A DNA stretch of 64,000 bases from Acanthochromis polyacanthus (taxonomy: Eukaryota > Chordata > Actinopteri > Pomacentridae), in the NCBI RefSeq assembly GCF_021347895.1, contig NC_067119.1, forward strand, positions 11,234,534-11,298,533, written 5' to 3'. How positions within the stretch are numbered: the stretch's first letter is position 1; every line of letters starts with the position of its first letter. The position numbers were made by a program, and so were the translations under genes. The notes beneath the pieces were generated by a model that was given only the letters and a program-made list of their open reading frames with translations, did no database searches and was not told where the DNA came from. Shown in pieces: positions 32,151 to 45,170 of the stretch.

Positions 32151-35100
32151 CTGAATAAAGATAAAGGAGGAAAATAGGAAGTAAGGAAAAGGAGGAAACA
32201 GGCAGAAAAGAGAGGGAAAAGATTAGCTGCCTTATACCTGTAAAATACATCCTTTTCATGAAACACATCTAATAACTGTCTACAACTTGTAATTCTAACA
32301 GAGTTATTTTAACTTGACCCCCAAGCAGCTAATTTCTACTAAAATAAAGTCAACATTGTATAAATTGGATGCTTATTGACCTGTGAAGTGCATTTTTACT
32401 GCATATAGACACGGATATAAACGCATCCACACATCTATCAGCTTTCTCCACATAAATTTCCACGTTTTACAATCATCTGACACAAACGAACACTGCAGTG
32501 CACTGGGTTTCTCAACAGTTTCTCAACAAGGAGAAATGAGCATAAACACATTAGCTCACAATATATATACACAAGTGATAGACTCAGCATCAGGGGTTAC
32601 ATTAATGCATCATTTCCTTTTTTATCCCCGTTGGAAACGCGTTACACCAGCATATATCAGAAAAATGACATATTGCTCTTTGGCAGTTTATTTCCATATA
32701 TTTACATTTCTTTTTTTTTTATTCATTGCACGGTGTATTTACCAGACATTTCACAAACACTGGGAGTTTGGAGCTGAGGATTACTGGGGTTTTGGAGTAG
32801 TATCTCATTTAGAAAGAGGACAAAAGGTTCCACTGACTGTGCTGCGTTGGGAGGGAGTTTTGCTTACTAACCTTTATCCTCCATCTGTTTAGCTTGTCAG
32901 CATTATATTATGCAAGGCACTGAACCACCCAACTTATGGTAACCTCCTTGAATGTGAATGTTCGCGAGATGTCGACATGTGCCACAGTTAATTATGTTGT
33001 GGTTTAGTGGAATTCAGGACAAGCTTGGTTCCTTTATCGCCAGGGTTTGGTTTTAAGTAACTGTAAAATCCAGCAAAATTTCAAATGTGTGCACTGCTCC
33101 ACCAATGTTGTAACAGTTTTACTTATTTCACATTTAATTTTTAGAGATTTTGTTCTCTGTGCTTTTCTCTATGGTTTGTAGCGGGCGTGGCCTAGTTTAG
33201 GAAAGGTGGTTATCGCTGATTTACTCAACAATATGTCACGTTACAGAGAGAGACTTGATGATTTAAACCCAGGTTGACAAGGCTTTGAAACAGCCTAGCA
33301 TTGCCCTGGTCCCTTATCATCTGTCTGTGTAGCCTCCTTAAACAGTACTATAATGTAGATATTATCCCTAAGTAGAGAAACAAGTTTCATATCTCACCAA
33401 AAACGGTCAGTAAAACTGCTGGGAAGCTGAGCTATGGCTAGTCTCCTGCTCTCCAATAGGCTGTTACAAACTATGCTTTTCTTGAGATTTGACATGTGCA
33501 GTGTACAGTGCTGATCTTTGTGTGAGAACAGCAGGAAAAAGATCTGAATATGTGTAAAATTAACACCCTACTTTAAAGTCTACTTCTGCAATAATGTCAC
33601 AGACAATAAAATAATGCATTTTCCTATACAAAGAATAGACAGACTGATTTCCATTGAACCCCTGCTGACACAGAAAAAAAAAATAAAAATCACATACACA
33701 TATAGCAGTAGGGTTCGTGTGGAAATGTGTATGCGTGTATTTTTGTGTCCTAGGGAAGCAGAGTGTGAAAATATAATGAGGGTGGGACAGCGTAGCGCTG
33801 TCTGGGGCAAGTCATACCGAGGCGACTACACAAAAAAAATAATAGCAGAGAAATAAAGTGATACCTCGGTGTAACATGAATAAGCAGGCTGGTTTGGTTA
33901 TGGTGCGTGGGCACGTAGGGATAAGTTTAAAAGGAGAGAGACAAGCAGAGGGAAAAGAAGACTGCAAGAGAGCAATAGAATAAAGGAAAGGGGAGTGACG
34001 CAAAGGAAGAAGAAAACAAAAAAGTGAGATAAAGAGAGAGAGAAAGACGGGAGAATATCTGGAGAAAATGTGCTCGCAGAGGAAAGTGGCTGATTGGAGA
34101 TGCTGGCATTTTTATGTTATAGAGGTTGACTGCATGCACTTGGCTACGAATAACTTGTATCCAAGAAGAACTTTTGAATCTATGAATATATTGCACTGCA
34201 TCAAAAATGCTTTGGAAACCCAGATAGCTGCTCACAAGAAGAAAGTAAGAAAACAAAAAAAATACAAATTTCTTGTTTAAATTCATGCTGGTCCTGAAAA
34301 CATTTCTATAAGAGTCTTCAGGAGAGTGGACAAAAGTATGTTACACTAAACCTGACATAGAGGTTAACATTATGAAGATTTATGCCGGCAGCATGAAGAG
34401 TCATGTTTTGGAGCTTCTCATCTTTGAAGTTTTAGAGTCCCCAGCCCCCCCCCCTTCCCAAAAAAACTGTTGCTTGAAATGCGGCCATCTGAATTTTCAA
34501 ATGTAGCTTGAAGTAATCATGACAGATAGGTCAATTGGTTTGGACACAATAGCTTAAAAAGTAAGCTTCAGGTTTTCATTCCCCGTTCTTTCCTCATCAG
34601 TATGGGTGTCCTTGAGGTGCAAACGTCTACATGTGTGTTTGTGTGCGAGTGTCCACGGGAGTCTTATGAAGCATATGTCCCAGTCCCTTACAGGGACCTG
34701 GAACAGCTGACACACACACTCACACATGCAGAGCCTTGTCATGCAGGCAAAAGTTGACCCTTGGTTGGAGTCAATGACATAATAAAATATGAGAACCGTT
34801 TTTGTTTTTTTTCCCCAAAAAATGTTCCTAGCTTAGCTTAATTCTCAGTGACTTTTAAATAGATCAGCAGAGCACTTGTCACCATTGGTAGGGTTTTGTT
34901 TCTCAGAGTATTGGTTCTTTGCGATGTTTGTAAGATGTCATCATTTCAACATTTCTTGGGCAACATAAGCCAAAATCATTGAGTACACTATCAGTATATG
35001 AATGCTACTGTTAGGAGTTTTCAGTTAAGCGGCATTATGGTTAAAATAATATTTCCAGTCATATGAGACAGAGCGATCTCGACTCAATAGGTGGCGCTAT

Positions 35101-36164
35101 GTTACAAGTCAGGGTTGGCCCTCTGTCATCCTCACACCGGTATTCCATTGGCTGCCATTAAAGCTGGCATGGTCCAGATTCCCTGGCATCATTACTTTGG
35201 CATCCATAAACCACAACAGGAGTCCACACCCGCTGTGTCCTGCTGCACAGTGCGTCTGTGTGTGTGTCTGCATGTGTGGGTTCATGAGCGCTCTAATGTG
35301 TCCACGCATGTGCACGCACGAATAAGTATGTTTACGTGTTTGGATGACGTGTTCAGAAGTGTACATGTGCATATATGCTTACTTGTGTATGCATAACTGA
35401 GGAGGTATGCTGTACATATATAGCTATGTGTGGGGGTTCTAAAGTGAGTGTGGAAAATTGGACAGGAATAAAGCCAGATGTACAGAGATTTGACAGGGCC
35501 CATCTGTGATCCTTCTTCCCCCTCCCAAAAAAAAAAAGCCCATCCTGCTCTACTTCCAAGTGCAGACACACACACACACAGCCAGTAATCAAAACACAGT
35601 GGAGCGTGTAGGACAGGAAGAAAGAGAAAAAGAAGAAAGCAGCAAGAGCAAAGCCAGATGGGTGCGAGTGAGGAGAAGAGATACTAAGATGTGATAATGG
35701 TATCAGTGCTGCTTGATATTGTGTTGGTTAAATATTGACTCCGATTTTTAGATTTAATTAGAGACAGGTACGCACTCACACACACACACAATTAGGGCTA
35801 TCTTTCATATCAGCGTGGTGTGTGCATGTGTGTTTCGACAGAGAAAGCACTGGGTGTGTCTGCCACAGCAAATTACACAAACAGATGCAGAAACATGAAC
35901 TAGAAAATAAACACGTTCACACACAAAAGATCCATATTTCAATTTATTCTTAGTTACTGTTTTCTGTTTCTTCTGCAGTTGGTCTATTGACGTGCTCCAA
36001 AGGTACAAAAATGCTTCAGAATCTTAATCCTGGTTTGCTTTCACACACCAACACACTACTTCTCTCTCAGGCTTCTGCGTTGTCTGGCCTAACTAGATTT
36101 TTTTTTTGTTCTAAACTGAGAAAGTTCTGCAAACTTCTAGTGGTGCTTTTCAGCAGAAAATATT

Positions 36165-36450
36165 TATTGAGTTCCTTGAATGTTGTTTTTAAAGGCAGGA
36201 TAAAGTTCTCTGAAGAGATTCCATAAGTGTTCTTTAAACATTTTCCAAATGTTGCATTGGGAATGTCCTTCATTACATTGTGGGAACGTTTTACGTAAGA
36301 ACGTTCTCAACAGCAACATCCCCCAAACATCCTATTGCAGACAAAATGTGACCTTTATTAGTATATCAAGTTTCAGGAACATGTTTTTTTTTAAACCAAA
36401 TTATGTCTTCTGAATTCTCTATAACATTTACTACATGTTTCTTGAATGTT
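36165..36450. repeat. Possible dispersed 'aacgttc' repeat fragment
   Basis: Words such as 'gttccttgaatgttg', 'gtgggaacgttttac', 'aagaacgttctcaac' and 'tttcttgaatgttgttt' recur within 300 bases and resemble a known fish repeat rich in 'gaacgttc'. Neither ends nor target duplications were found, so this is a weak assignment from memory. Confidence 0.3.
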
Positions 36451-39400
36451 GTTTGGCATTTTCTATTTTCTTCTTCTTAGCCTACAGTATGAAGAAAAAA
36501 ATATTTCCGCACTGCTTTTCGACACCTGTGAACTGTTGAAATACACAAAAATGTCCCAAAAACTCAGAAGCATTTGATGAAAATCATCAAACATGGTTTT
36601 GCTTTTGCTTCATTCAGCACAGACACAGCACTGGAAAGAAGAAAAAAAAAAATCCATCATGGGAGAATCTTCTGAAAAGAATGAAGTCCATTGATCACAC
36701 AGATGGCACACGATCTGAGCGAGAGACGGGAAGAGATAGGAAGGGAGATGCAGACAGATACGGAGAGATAAATAGAGATGGTGTGAGTTATGGACGAAAG
36801 GAAGGAAAGTGGGGTGAGGAGGAGAGATAACGGTGAAAGAGGATGAGAGAGGGATGAGGTTTCTATTTCTGAGCAGCGCATTCATCACAAGCATAGAGTT
36901 TATTTTGGTGGTCTCTCTGTCTCTTGGTCTCTCAACAGATCTCTCACTTTGTCTGTCTTTGTACTATCCAATACAGTCTCTCTTCACTGGTGTTGGTGAT
37001 TGTTGTTTTTTTTTTATGTTTAAAAAAATGTAATTTTACTGATCACGAGGAGTTCTTTTCAGTCACAAAATGTCTTATGTGGCTGTGGAGAAACTTTGTC
37101 ACTATGACTGAGCTGCAGCTTGCAGATAAAATCAAAGTCTCAGTTGTGAACTGGGGATATAGCATGTTGAAAGACCCTTTCAAGGCCAAAAGGTTGAATA
37201 AAAACTCCCATTAGTGGCATTGTGGGAAATGTAGGATCCAGTTTTTTGGCCATTCAATCAACTTTGAAGTTTTTTCCATCGATGATATGCTTACCTTTCA
37301 TCATTACATTTTCAGGTCATGCAGGTCATCTGTACTCATTTAAGATATATTAATATCATAAAGTACCTACGATTTAATGTAGATGACTACGACATGGGAA
37401 AATCTGGAACGACAGAAATTAGAAACTCTGTAAATGTTCTCAACTCGATCGTATTTACAGACATTTTACTTGAAAGTTGAGAAAATGCTCCTCTTGGTGT
37501 CAAAACGGACAAACAGATGCCCATTAATGCAACAAGGGCCGGAGAAGGTAAGCACAGCGCCTTCCAATATTATGAAATCTGGTGCAATAACCCTGCAAGA
37601 AACTGGCACCTCAAGAAAACTTGCAATGGATGTATTTGTTGGGACTGTGACAAAAAATGTGCCTAATATTTGTTATGTAGTTTGCCATAGGTTGTCATGC
37701 TCTCAAACACTGTCCCTGGAGATTTATTAGGAAAAAAATACATTTGTTTGGCCAGTTCCCTTCAAGAACAAGAGACTTTTCCTCTTTGAAGTTCTCTTGC
37801 TTCATGTGGTTTTAAAAAATACAACTCGTATCAAAGTGCTGACTTCTCAGACCTCTTTAAACTGCGACTAATGTTACTAATTGGAATTCATCCTAACATG
37901 ACAGTTTGTGTTATTGTGATTAAGCTACCTCTCAGTTTGTCCTTGTCCATGAGGTGTTTACTGAATTTTATGTAGCCGTTGAAGAATAATTCCCAGTGTA
38001 CTCCACACACACACACAAACACACCACTTGTTGATTGATGACCCTGTCACTGGGTCATTGCAGTCACATTTTCCCAGGTATAGTCTGACTAGCATCCCTC
38101 TCTTTTGCCACTAATACCCCCGACCTGCTTGGACCCAATATCCCCCCTTTCTCTTCCTATCTGTTGGCCTCTTTTTCTCAATTTCTTCCTCCATACCTTC
38201 CCATATTACCTTCTTCCCCTCAGTTTGTCTTTAGGCTCTCTGCTCCTCCCATTTGGTTTCTCTTCCGTCTGTGCTATTAGATTTTTTTCCCATAGATGTA
38301 ATATAATGGGAAGACAAGGAGACATGCCACAGTTAATCACTTCATATAAATCATCCTCAATCACTTAGCATGTGCTTGTGACTCTTGAGTATAAGAGGGA
38401 AAGAGACAGATCCTGTCATCTGTGGTGGAAGTGTCACTTGCACTTTTAACCCCATTTCCCCAACAGTCTACTGGAGATCGGCGAGTTAACGAAGGAGCGA
38501 ATTTACCTTTAAAAATAATTAATCATCAATGACAAAATGGCTTTTTCCAAGCTAAAATGAACAATACACTGCTCAGGTGTAGATGCTGTTACTCATATGA
38601 TAAATTAGAGCACACACAGCGCATTTAGTTGCTCTAAAGGCCGTGATTATCGTGGTCTGTAAAGTTGCCAGTGGATATCGCCACCAGGGTGAAAGTGAAA
38701 TATGCCTTTACCACCATTCTAACTTCTCCAACTTGAAATATTTTCCCCATTTCTCCAATTTTCTTATCACTTCCCCTCACTCTGTCAATCCAGGTTCTCC
38801 TTGAGGATAAGAAAAATTGAGGGCTGGATGGACGGACTTAAAGATCCAGAGAAGGAAGGATAAGATGGTGGGAGGAGGACTTTGGGAATGGTGGATGTGA
38901 TTTTGTTTTTCGGCTGTCAGAGTTGCGTACATGTGCCGATGTGTGTCTGGGGGTCATCGCACTTGGTCTCCCCCGGCTGTGTGAGTTTGTGGTGGGAGAT
39001 GCAGGGAAGTGTGAAGAGCAATTTCAAATGGTCACCCTACAACTGAGAGAGACAGAGACTGAGAGAAATAAAGGAAAGACCTCTCAGAAAGGAAGTCGAG
39101 CAGCACAGACGGAAATGGAAGAGCGGCGTGCAGCAAATGCTAAACTCACACGGGCTCACCCAACACGCACACACAAACCAGAGAACTGACTGTTGTGTTC
39201 TTAAATGAATCATCCGAGACATGTCCTGAAAGTGTTGTTAAGGTTTTTCATATTTTTTTGGGCCCAGGCGACTTGTCGCACACATGAATGGCCTTAACTT
39301 AATAGCATAACATTGCTATGTGATATTTTTTAAAAATAAATGGCACCAAACGGCTAAAATTGGGTTTTTCTGAATGTGTGCCATGCTCTGTAAATTGAAA

Positions 39401-40052
39401 CATGGCCCACAACTTCAATTTTGTCCACTAATGCAAAGTTATCATCCAGAGGAGCGTTTCTTCTGTTGTATTTTCCTGAGCTAAGCTTCTCAATGTTTAT
39501 TTAAAAAAAGAATTATAACATCGTACACAGTAAAGCAGAGAATCTCCATTTAGAGTTGCAGTCCACAAGTAAATTATCGTACTGCTACATAGCATCAAAT
39601 CAAGACTGGGTGTTTAAAAATATTTTAATTTTTAAAGCTACATTCCATTGCCAATCAGGTGTCTATTTGTTTTTATTATTGTTTTTTTTACTGTTTATTT
39701 TTATCATTAAACTGGCCTAACATTGTATTCTACTTCACCATTTATTTACCTATTCATATATTTCTTTGACCTATTTGCTATTACTACTATCATTGTCATT
39801 TTTAGCCTTGTGCTTAAGATTTCAACATTATTTTTCTTTGTCTTCACTTGTTCTTTGCGGCAATTTATTATTTTATCTGATGTTGCACAAACTTATTTTG
39901 AAAATGCATGATTTTATTAATTTTGTTCAACAATGATGGGAAATTCTCACCTTTCACCATTAAATTTGATCAAAACAAGCAAAGAGATTACAATAAGAAT
40001 GGTCACAAATTGAGAGTACAACATAATATTAAGATGGTTGGCACTTATTCAC

Positions 40053-40398
40053 TAGGGCTGCAACTAACGACGCGTCGACGAGTCGTCTGAGCGCGATACG
40101 TCATCAAAAGCGGAAGTGAGCTCGCAATGCAACAGAAATCACCGTCCGACCGGAGCGCGGAACACGGACGGACGTCGGCGCTGCATCGTGCATGTATTAT
40201 GTATGCACGATGCAGCGCGGACGTCCACGTTTAGATACAGCTGTATAGTAAGTGCTGATATCCATGTTTACGATATAACGCGGACATCCGCGCCGCATCA
40301 TACATACATACATTTCTGTTGCATTGCACGCTCACTTCCGCTTTTGATGACGTGTCGTGCTCAGATGACTCGTCGACGCGTCGTTAGTTGCAGCCCTA
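40053..40398. mobile_element. 346-bp hAT-type MITE
   Basis: The element starts tagggctgcaactaacga and ends with its exact inverse, tcgttagttgcagcccta. The inverted similarity extends for roughly 87 bp per arm with only a few mismatches. It is flanked by a perfect 8-bp target duplication, ttattcac, at 40045-40052 and 40399-40406. The centre holds a further 15-bp-arm palindrome around 40179-40217. The whole element is CG-rich and contains several CpG-containing sites in an AT-rich neighbourhood. No coding capacity is present. Its intact TSD and TIRs suggest a recent insertion. Confidence 0.93.
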
Positions 40399-40797
40399 TT
40401 ATTCACACAGGCATATTTGACACAGCTTTAACACAATCAGTTGTGTAGCCTTTCATTTCAATTGTTGTTCTGCTGTACAATCATTATAGGCTAAAAGTAA
40501 GCAAACACCTCATTTGTTCCACCTCAAACATGGCGCTCAATAAGAGTGATAAACAAATACAGTAGAAGTTCCTTCAAGTAAAACAGAGCTGTGAAGAAAA
40601 GCCTCTGTGTGTGTCGGGCCAGGATCTCCTGGCTGTGAATATGAGAAAGGGATAAATCCATTGGGCCTCAGTGCCATTCAATTCTATCCTTCAATGGTCC
40701 ACAGCCAGTCAGCCAACTTGTAAAAGCTGCTTATAAAGGGGCTAAAGGACTTGCAGCCTCGACTGACTTAATGGACCAATAGAAACAAACTAACTGG

Positions 40798-41165
40798 GGA
40801 GAGCAGAGGATAAGAGAGGAGAGGAAAAGGAGGAAATGACGGGGGGAAATTCAGAGAAAAGAATAAGTCATCAACGTAGAGAAAGAGGAAGAAAAGGAAA
40901 GTCGAAGGGAGCAGATGCGGGAAAAATGAAGGATGGGAAAAGTGAAGGACGAGCTTGACAGGGAGAGAAAAGACAGGAGATGAGCTGGGGAGCTGAGGAC
41001 AAGGAAGTGGAGGAGAGACGTAAGAGAAGATGAGTGGGGAGAGCAAATAAAGGAGGAGGACAGGACAAGACATAATGGAGATAAATGTAGAGAAGAGCAA
41101 AGCAAAGAAATGAAGAGAGGGAGTAAAAAGCTGAGGAGTACAAGAAGAATAATAAGTGAAGACAA
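40798..41165. repeat. Long purine-rich (GA/GGA) tract
   Basis: The + strand is roughly 85-90% purine for about 370 bases, with irregular 'gaggag', 'agagaa' and 'ggaaaa' words. The opposite strand yields Ser/Leu/Phe/Pro-rich open frames in all three phases, the signature of composition rather than coding. Such tracts can adopt triplex (H-DNA) structure. Confidence 0.75.
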
Positions 41166-42229
41166 AGCCAGGAAAGGAATGAAATATGTGATAGAGGAAG
41201 TGGAAAACAAACAACCTTAAATATATGTGTATTTCAAATTGGAAGTGATGAAAAGATGTGCGTGGCCGTGAGTGAATATTAATGTAACCATCATCATATG
41301 TGGCCCTGCAATGTCTGACCTTTCTGGTTAAAAGGAGCTGTGAGGAACATTTTGTCCAGACTAATAGGAGCTATTTTATACAGAATCTGTTGGACAAAAG
41401 AAATCCACACAGGTTCAGCTGCTGTGATACAAGTGTGTGCATTATTGGTGGAACACAAGAAGAGAGGAAAAAAAAGAATAAAGAGGAGAACAGAAACCAC
41501 TAACTTGAATGAGAAGAGGAAGAAAAAGAAAAAAAGAGTGAGCTTGTTGATTACCTGAATTCAGATGAGTCAAACTTAGACATTTTGGCCACAAAATTCC
41601 AAATTTGTGACAAATAAATGATAGTAAATTTACCAGAAACCTCAAGTTTTGATAAATGGATACTGTAGCTTTGCATTTAAGGATAAAGGATTTTTACTCA
41701 TCAAACGCAGCGATGAATATTCATTATGGGATGCTGGCTTCAGAGCGATGGCATGAATTCCACAACAATAGTAATGATTGGTAAAGATACTTCACAGAAC
41801 CGACCTTAAAGGTACCCTGTAGAGCTTTTGAGCACTTGCTGCACTGTCGAGCAGTATTTGATGAGCAACCTGCAAACTGCAGAGAGGTTAAACACACATT
41901 CAGCTGATGAATGTTAAAAGTAGCACGTGTCAGTCAAAGAGGAGGAGATTAGTGCAAGCTATAAGCAAAGCCTGTTAAATATGATATAGACTGATTTAGA
42001 GAGTTTGCTTGGCCATGAAAATACACACAATGAAACGTAATTTAAAGTGAAAGCTTTGCAGCTTACCTTTAAAGATAAATATATCAGTATTGTTATATAA
42101 TTTTACAGTGGAGAGCGTTCAGCATCGACCACCTAATTGGAATGTATTGATTTCCACTTGGACAAAATACCACCACTCCTTAGAGCTGTTATTATGAGGC
42201 TTTATTTAAAAGGTTGAGAATCACTTAGG

Positions 42230-42560
42230 GGGAACTATTATGCTCATTTCCAGGTTTATATTTTTGTTCGGGTATTCCACTAGAGTAGGTTTGCTTGATG
42301 CACAGTTAAAAGAATCCTTATTACCCTCATACTGCCTGTTATACAGTAGTTATACAGCAGTTGAGCTCCTGCCTGAAATAGGTAGCATAAGCTCTTAGCC
42401 AGCGCCCTCCCCTCGCTAAAAGCCCACTTTCTTCTGATTGGCCAGTTTGTGGAAGCCTGCAGAGGGGCAGTACCCAGTTTTTGCAAGCACCACCTTATTT
42501 TCTCAAGCTGTGGAGGTTCCAAGCCAACTGTAAAATTGCAAGGTAACTTAACTTGTTGTT
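42230..42560. repeat. Probable dispersed fish repeat
   Basis: The sequence contains 'gggggaactattatgctcat', 'ttccaggtttatatttttgt', 'gggtattccactagagtagg' and 'cttctgattggccagtttgt', in the order of a non-autonomous repeat I remember from fish introns. Terminal inverted repeats and target duplications were not located, so the borders are approximate. Confidence 0.45.
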
Positions 42561-42854
42561 CTTGAAATGGCAAAGTTCATTATTAAATGTTTGAGCCTGA
42601 ATCTGATGAGGAAGATGAAAGTAGACGGCACAATCATCTGTGGCACATGATGTCAAATGTCTCTGGAAAATATTACATTCATTAACATAGAGGATACAGT
42701 GATTTGTGTTATTACCATTAAACCACCGTACTGAAGTTTTTGTGGTCACTGGCAGAGTGCATTTGCATTTTCGCCCTGGACTTCAAACTGAAGGACAAAG
42801 CAAGCGTTGCATTTTCACCTAACAATGTAGGGGGAGGCTACTTTCATGTCAAGG

Positions 42855-43290
42855 ATCTTCTCTGATGATAAGAGGTGAGTCTGTGGCCCTGACCCAAAGA
42901 CCAAACCACAATTTTCGCAGTGGAAGATTCCATAGTCTCCAAGACCACAAGACAGGCAAGAAGTGTACCAAAAGCATTTGCGTCGTTTTCTTGACATTCA
43001 TGAGGTTGTGCACCGAGAATTCGTCCCCCAGCGTCGGACTGACATCCCCGACTTCTACTTTAATGAGCTGAGGCATCTGAAGGAGACCATGTGGTGCAAA
43101 CAACCTGAATTGTGGCACAATCACATTTGAGCGCTCCAATTGAATAGTGCACCCGTGCGTAAACTGCCCACAAAAACACAACGGCCACTTCCAACCCGCC
43201 CTATTCACCCAGATTTGGCTTCCTGCAACATCTTCCTCTTCACCAACATAAAATTCAAGTTAGGGAGATCCTTGCACATCACAGATGATA
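42855..43290 (+). pseudogene. Dead mariner-type transposase (catalytic region)
   Basis: With stops and at least one frameshift, the + strand reads GPDPKTKPQFSQWKIP-stop-SPRPQDRQEV, then FLDIHEVVHREFVPQ, LRHLKETMWCKQPELWHNHI-stop and PIHPDLASCNIFLF. These correspond to the mariner YDPETKxxSxQW, VHxEFVPxGQT, PELW and YSPDLAPCDFFLF blocks (family knowledge). Two of the catalytic Asp positions are Asn or not recognisable (LNSAP for the HDNAP block; CNIFLF for CDFFLF), and internal stops are present, so it is inactive. The flanking inverted repeats were not located. An open frame on the opposite strand is its shadow. Confidence 0.82.
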
Positions 43291-43684
43291 CTTGACATGC
43301 TTTCGGATTGGGAGTTTCAGGGGAACAAGAGAACTATTTTTAAGCAGATAGTGGCCAAACTTAAATCAGGTTTGGTTTTAGATTTTTTTGGCACAATCTC
43401 AGAACTTTTTGATCACACTTTGCATTGTAGTTTCCAGTCAGTAGTGATTACTGCTATACCTGCATGCCAGTCACAACTGAGAATTTTCCATAGGCATGGA
43501 ATACACATGTATGAGCCATGAACTGTAACTGTGTACATACTCATGCCCTTTCATTCACACCTGTTTAGAATAACAGATCAGAATACCCTAATGACAGAAC
43601 TAGACACTGTAGCTCAGTAGAAAACAATGCACAAAAATGCACATCTTCTTACCATTGCACAGACTGCCCTTGTAATCCCTCACT

Positions 43685-43805
43685 AATCTGTTTACAACTC
43701 TAATCTGGTTAGGCCAATCTGATTAATGTTCAACAGTTAATTACCGGAATCGAGTGTGAGTAATCTGATTGACGTGCTAATCAGAAGAGGATTATTACAC
43801 AGTTG
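43685..43805. promoter_or_regulatory. Possible regulatory element rich in TAAT/ATTA cores
   Basis: Within about 120 bases there are repeated 'aatctg', 'taatc' and 'ttaat' words ('ctaatctggttaggccaatc', 'gtgagtaatctgattgacgt', 'gtgctaatcagaagaggatt'), including an inverted arrangement of 'aatctgatt'. The block is free of simple repeats and borders a pyrimidine-rich tract. A homeodomain-bound enhancer is only a suggestion from motif density. Confidence 0.22.
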
Positions 43806-44689
43806 ACAGTCATCTCGCTCTCTTTTCTCTCCCCCTGTTCTCTGTGTCTGTATCTGCATCCTTTTTTATCTCATTTCTTCTCAGTTTTCTGGCATCTTTT
43901 AGCTCAGTCTCTCTGTGACTCTATCTGCCTTCCTTTCTCTATCTGCACTCGTCTCTCTCTGTCTCACGTCACTCTGCTGTCATCAGTCTCTCATTCCTGT
44001 TTATCAGTCATTCTCTGTCTTCTAGCCATCGATCGCTACAGAAGCCACATGAGGACAAACTTAATTAAGTCTGACAAGAGCAGGTATTTTTATCGCCGCA
44101 TCCAAAACACATCCACGCACGCACATGCAAGCGCACCAAAAACAACCACACCCATTCTCGCAGCCATGCAAACACATTTAAGCAGCCGTTTGTTTGATTT
44201 TTTTACATATGATTAATGAGCTTAGGGTGGAAACGAGGAGTTCTATATGTAAGTGTGTATGCGAAAGGAGGGTGTCAGGTCAAATCAACTCGACATGAAA
44301 CACACAAACAAAAACCCCAATACACTCTCTGTCCTCCCATGTCACTAAACTGGACTTTCAATCAGCAGTAACCTTAACCTCAAAATAAACCAAATGTGAT
44401 GGATTAAAATATTTCCTTCACCTTTCCATCTTTGTGAGATGATGCAGGCATACTTGCATGTGCATACTTCAGTCTTCATCATCATCTCCCCTAAGCTCAT
44501 CTACCAAACCTACAGCTGTGTCAATGTGTGAGTTCTTTATGCAGAGGTGTGACCCGACATCTCACATTAGCCTGTCGCATGTTGTCACATGTTGATCAAC
44601 CGTCTCTCCCACTCAGGACCTTTTTGTGTTGTCTAGTATTACATTTAAAAGCTAAGACTAATCTTTTTGTGCAAATACAGCTTTAGCAC

Positions 44690-45170
44690 GTTGCATAGAT
44701 TACATATTTCTTCTATTTTACTGTAACAAGCAGCAAATGGTTCTGAGGAAGGAGGCGACGTGGAAGTGGCAAAAACTGCAGTACCACAAATGGCCACTTG
44801 GGGCTGCCTCCAAAACCACATCCAACTTTGCACCATAAATAAACATGCTTACAGCCTGGTACAAAAAAAATAGCTTTGGTCTCTATAGATAATTTCTTCA
44901 TTCCAGACAACTGTGCAGGGGGCGAATTTTTATATAACATTCCCATTAAAATTGTATTAATGCATATAGCTGTGCATCATTGAGGGTGTGGCTGCTTTGA
45001 GTAACAGGTGGATGCTGTCAGACAGACATCAGCATGGCTTGTCTTCGCTCCACTCACTTTCTATCGCATTTTTTGATTGGTGAGAAGATAGGCAGAGTTG
45101 GGCACTGCCAACATGGCAAACGCTGGAGCAACCACAGTGAGCTTCAAAGATGCTCTTTAGGAAAACTATG
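44690..45170. repeat. Dispersed fish repeat, long copy
   Basis: The ordered phrases 'ggaaggaggcgacgtggaag', 'ggcaaaaactgcagtaccac', 'aaatggccacttggggctgc', 'aataaacatgcttacagcct', 'ggtacaaaaaaaatagcttt', 'acaactgtgcagggggcgaa', 'gtgtggctgctttgagtaac' and 'ggtggatgctgtcagacaga' match an interspersed repeat that I recognise from many fish genes. No coding capacity exists. Transposon class and borders were not determined. Confidence 0.7.

Noticed and set aside
32383..32892. 169-codon + strand open frame upstream of the first TMEM132 exon
   Set aside because: No recognisable motif, AT-rich composition and low-complexity Phe/Leu runs; antisense to the gene and without supporting signals.
40768..41214. 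Three overlapping Ser/Leu/Phe-rich minus-strand frames up to 148 codons
   Set aside because: Produced by the purine-rich tract; all phases are open because GA-rich DNA lacks stop codons on that strand.
42849..43208. 119-codon minus-strand open frame
   Set aside because: It is the shadow of the mariner transposase pseudogene on the + strand.
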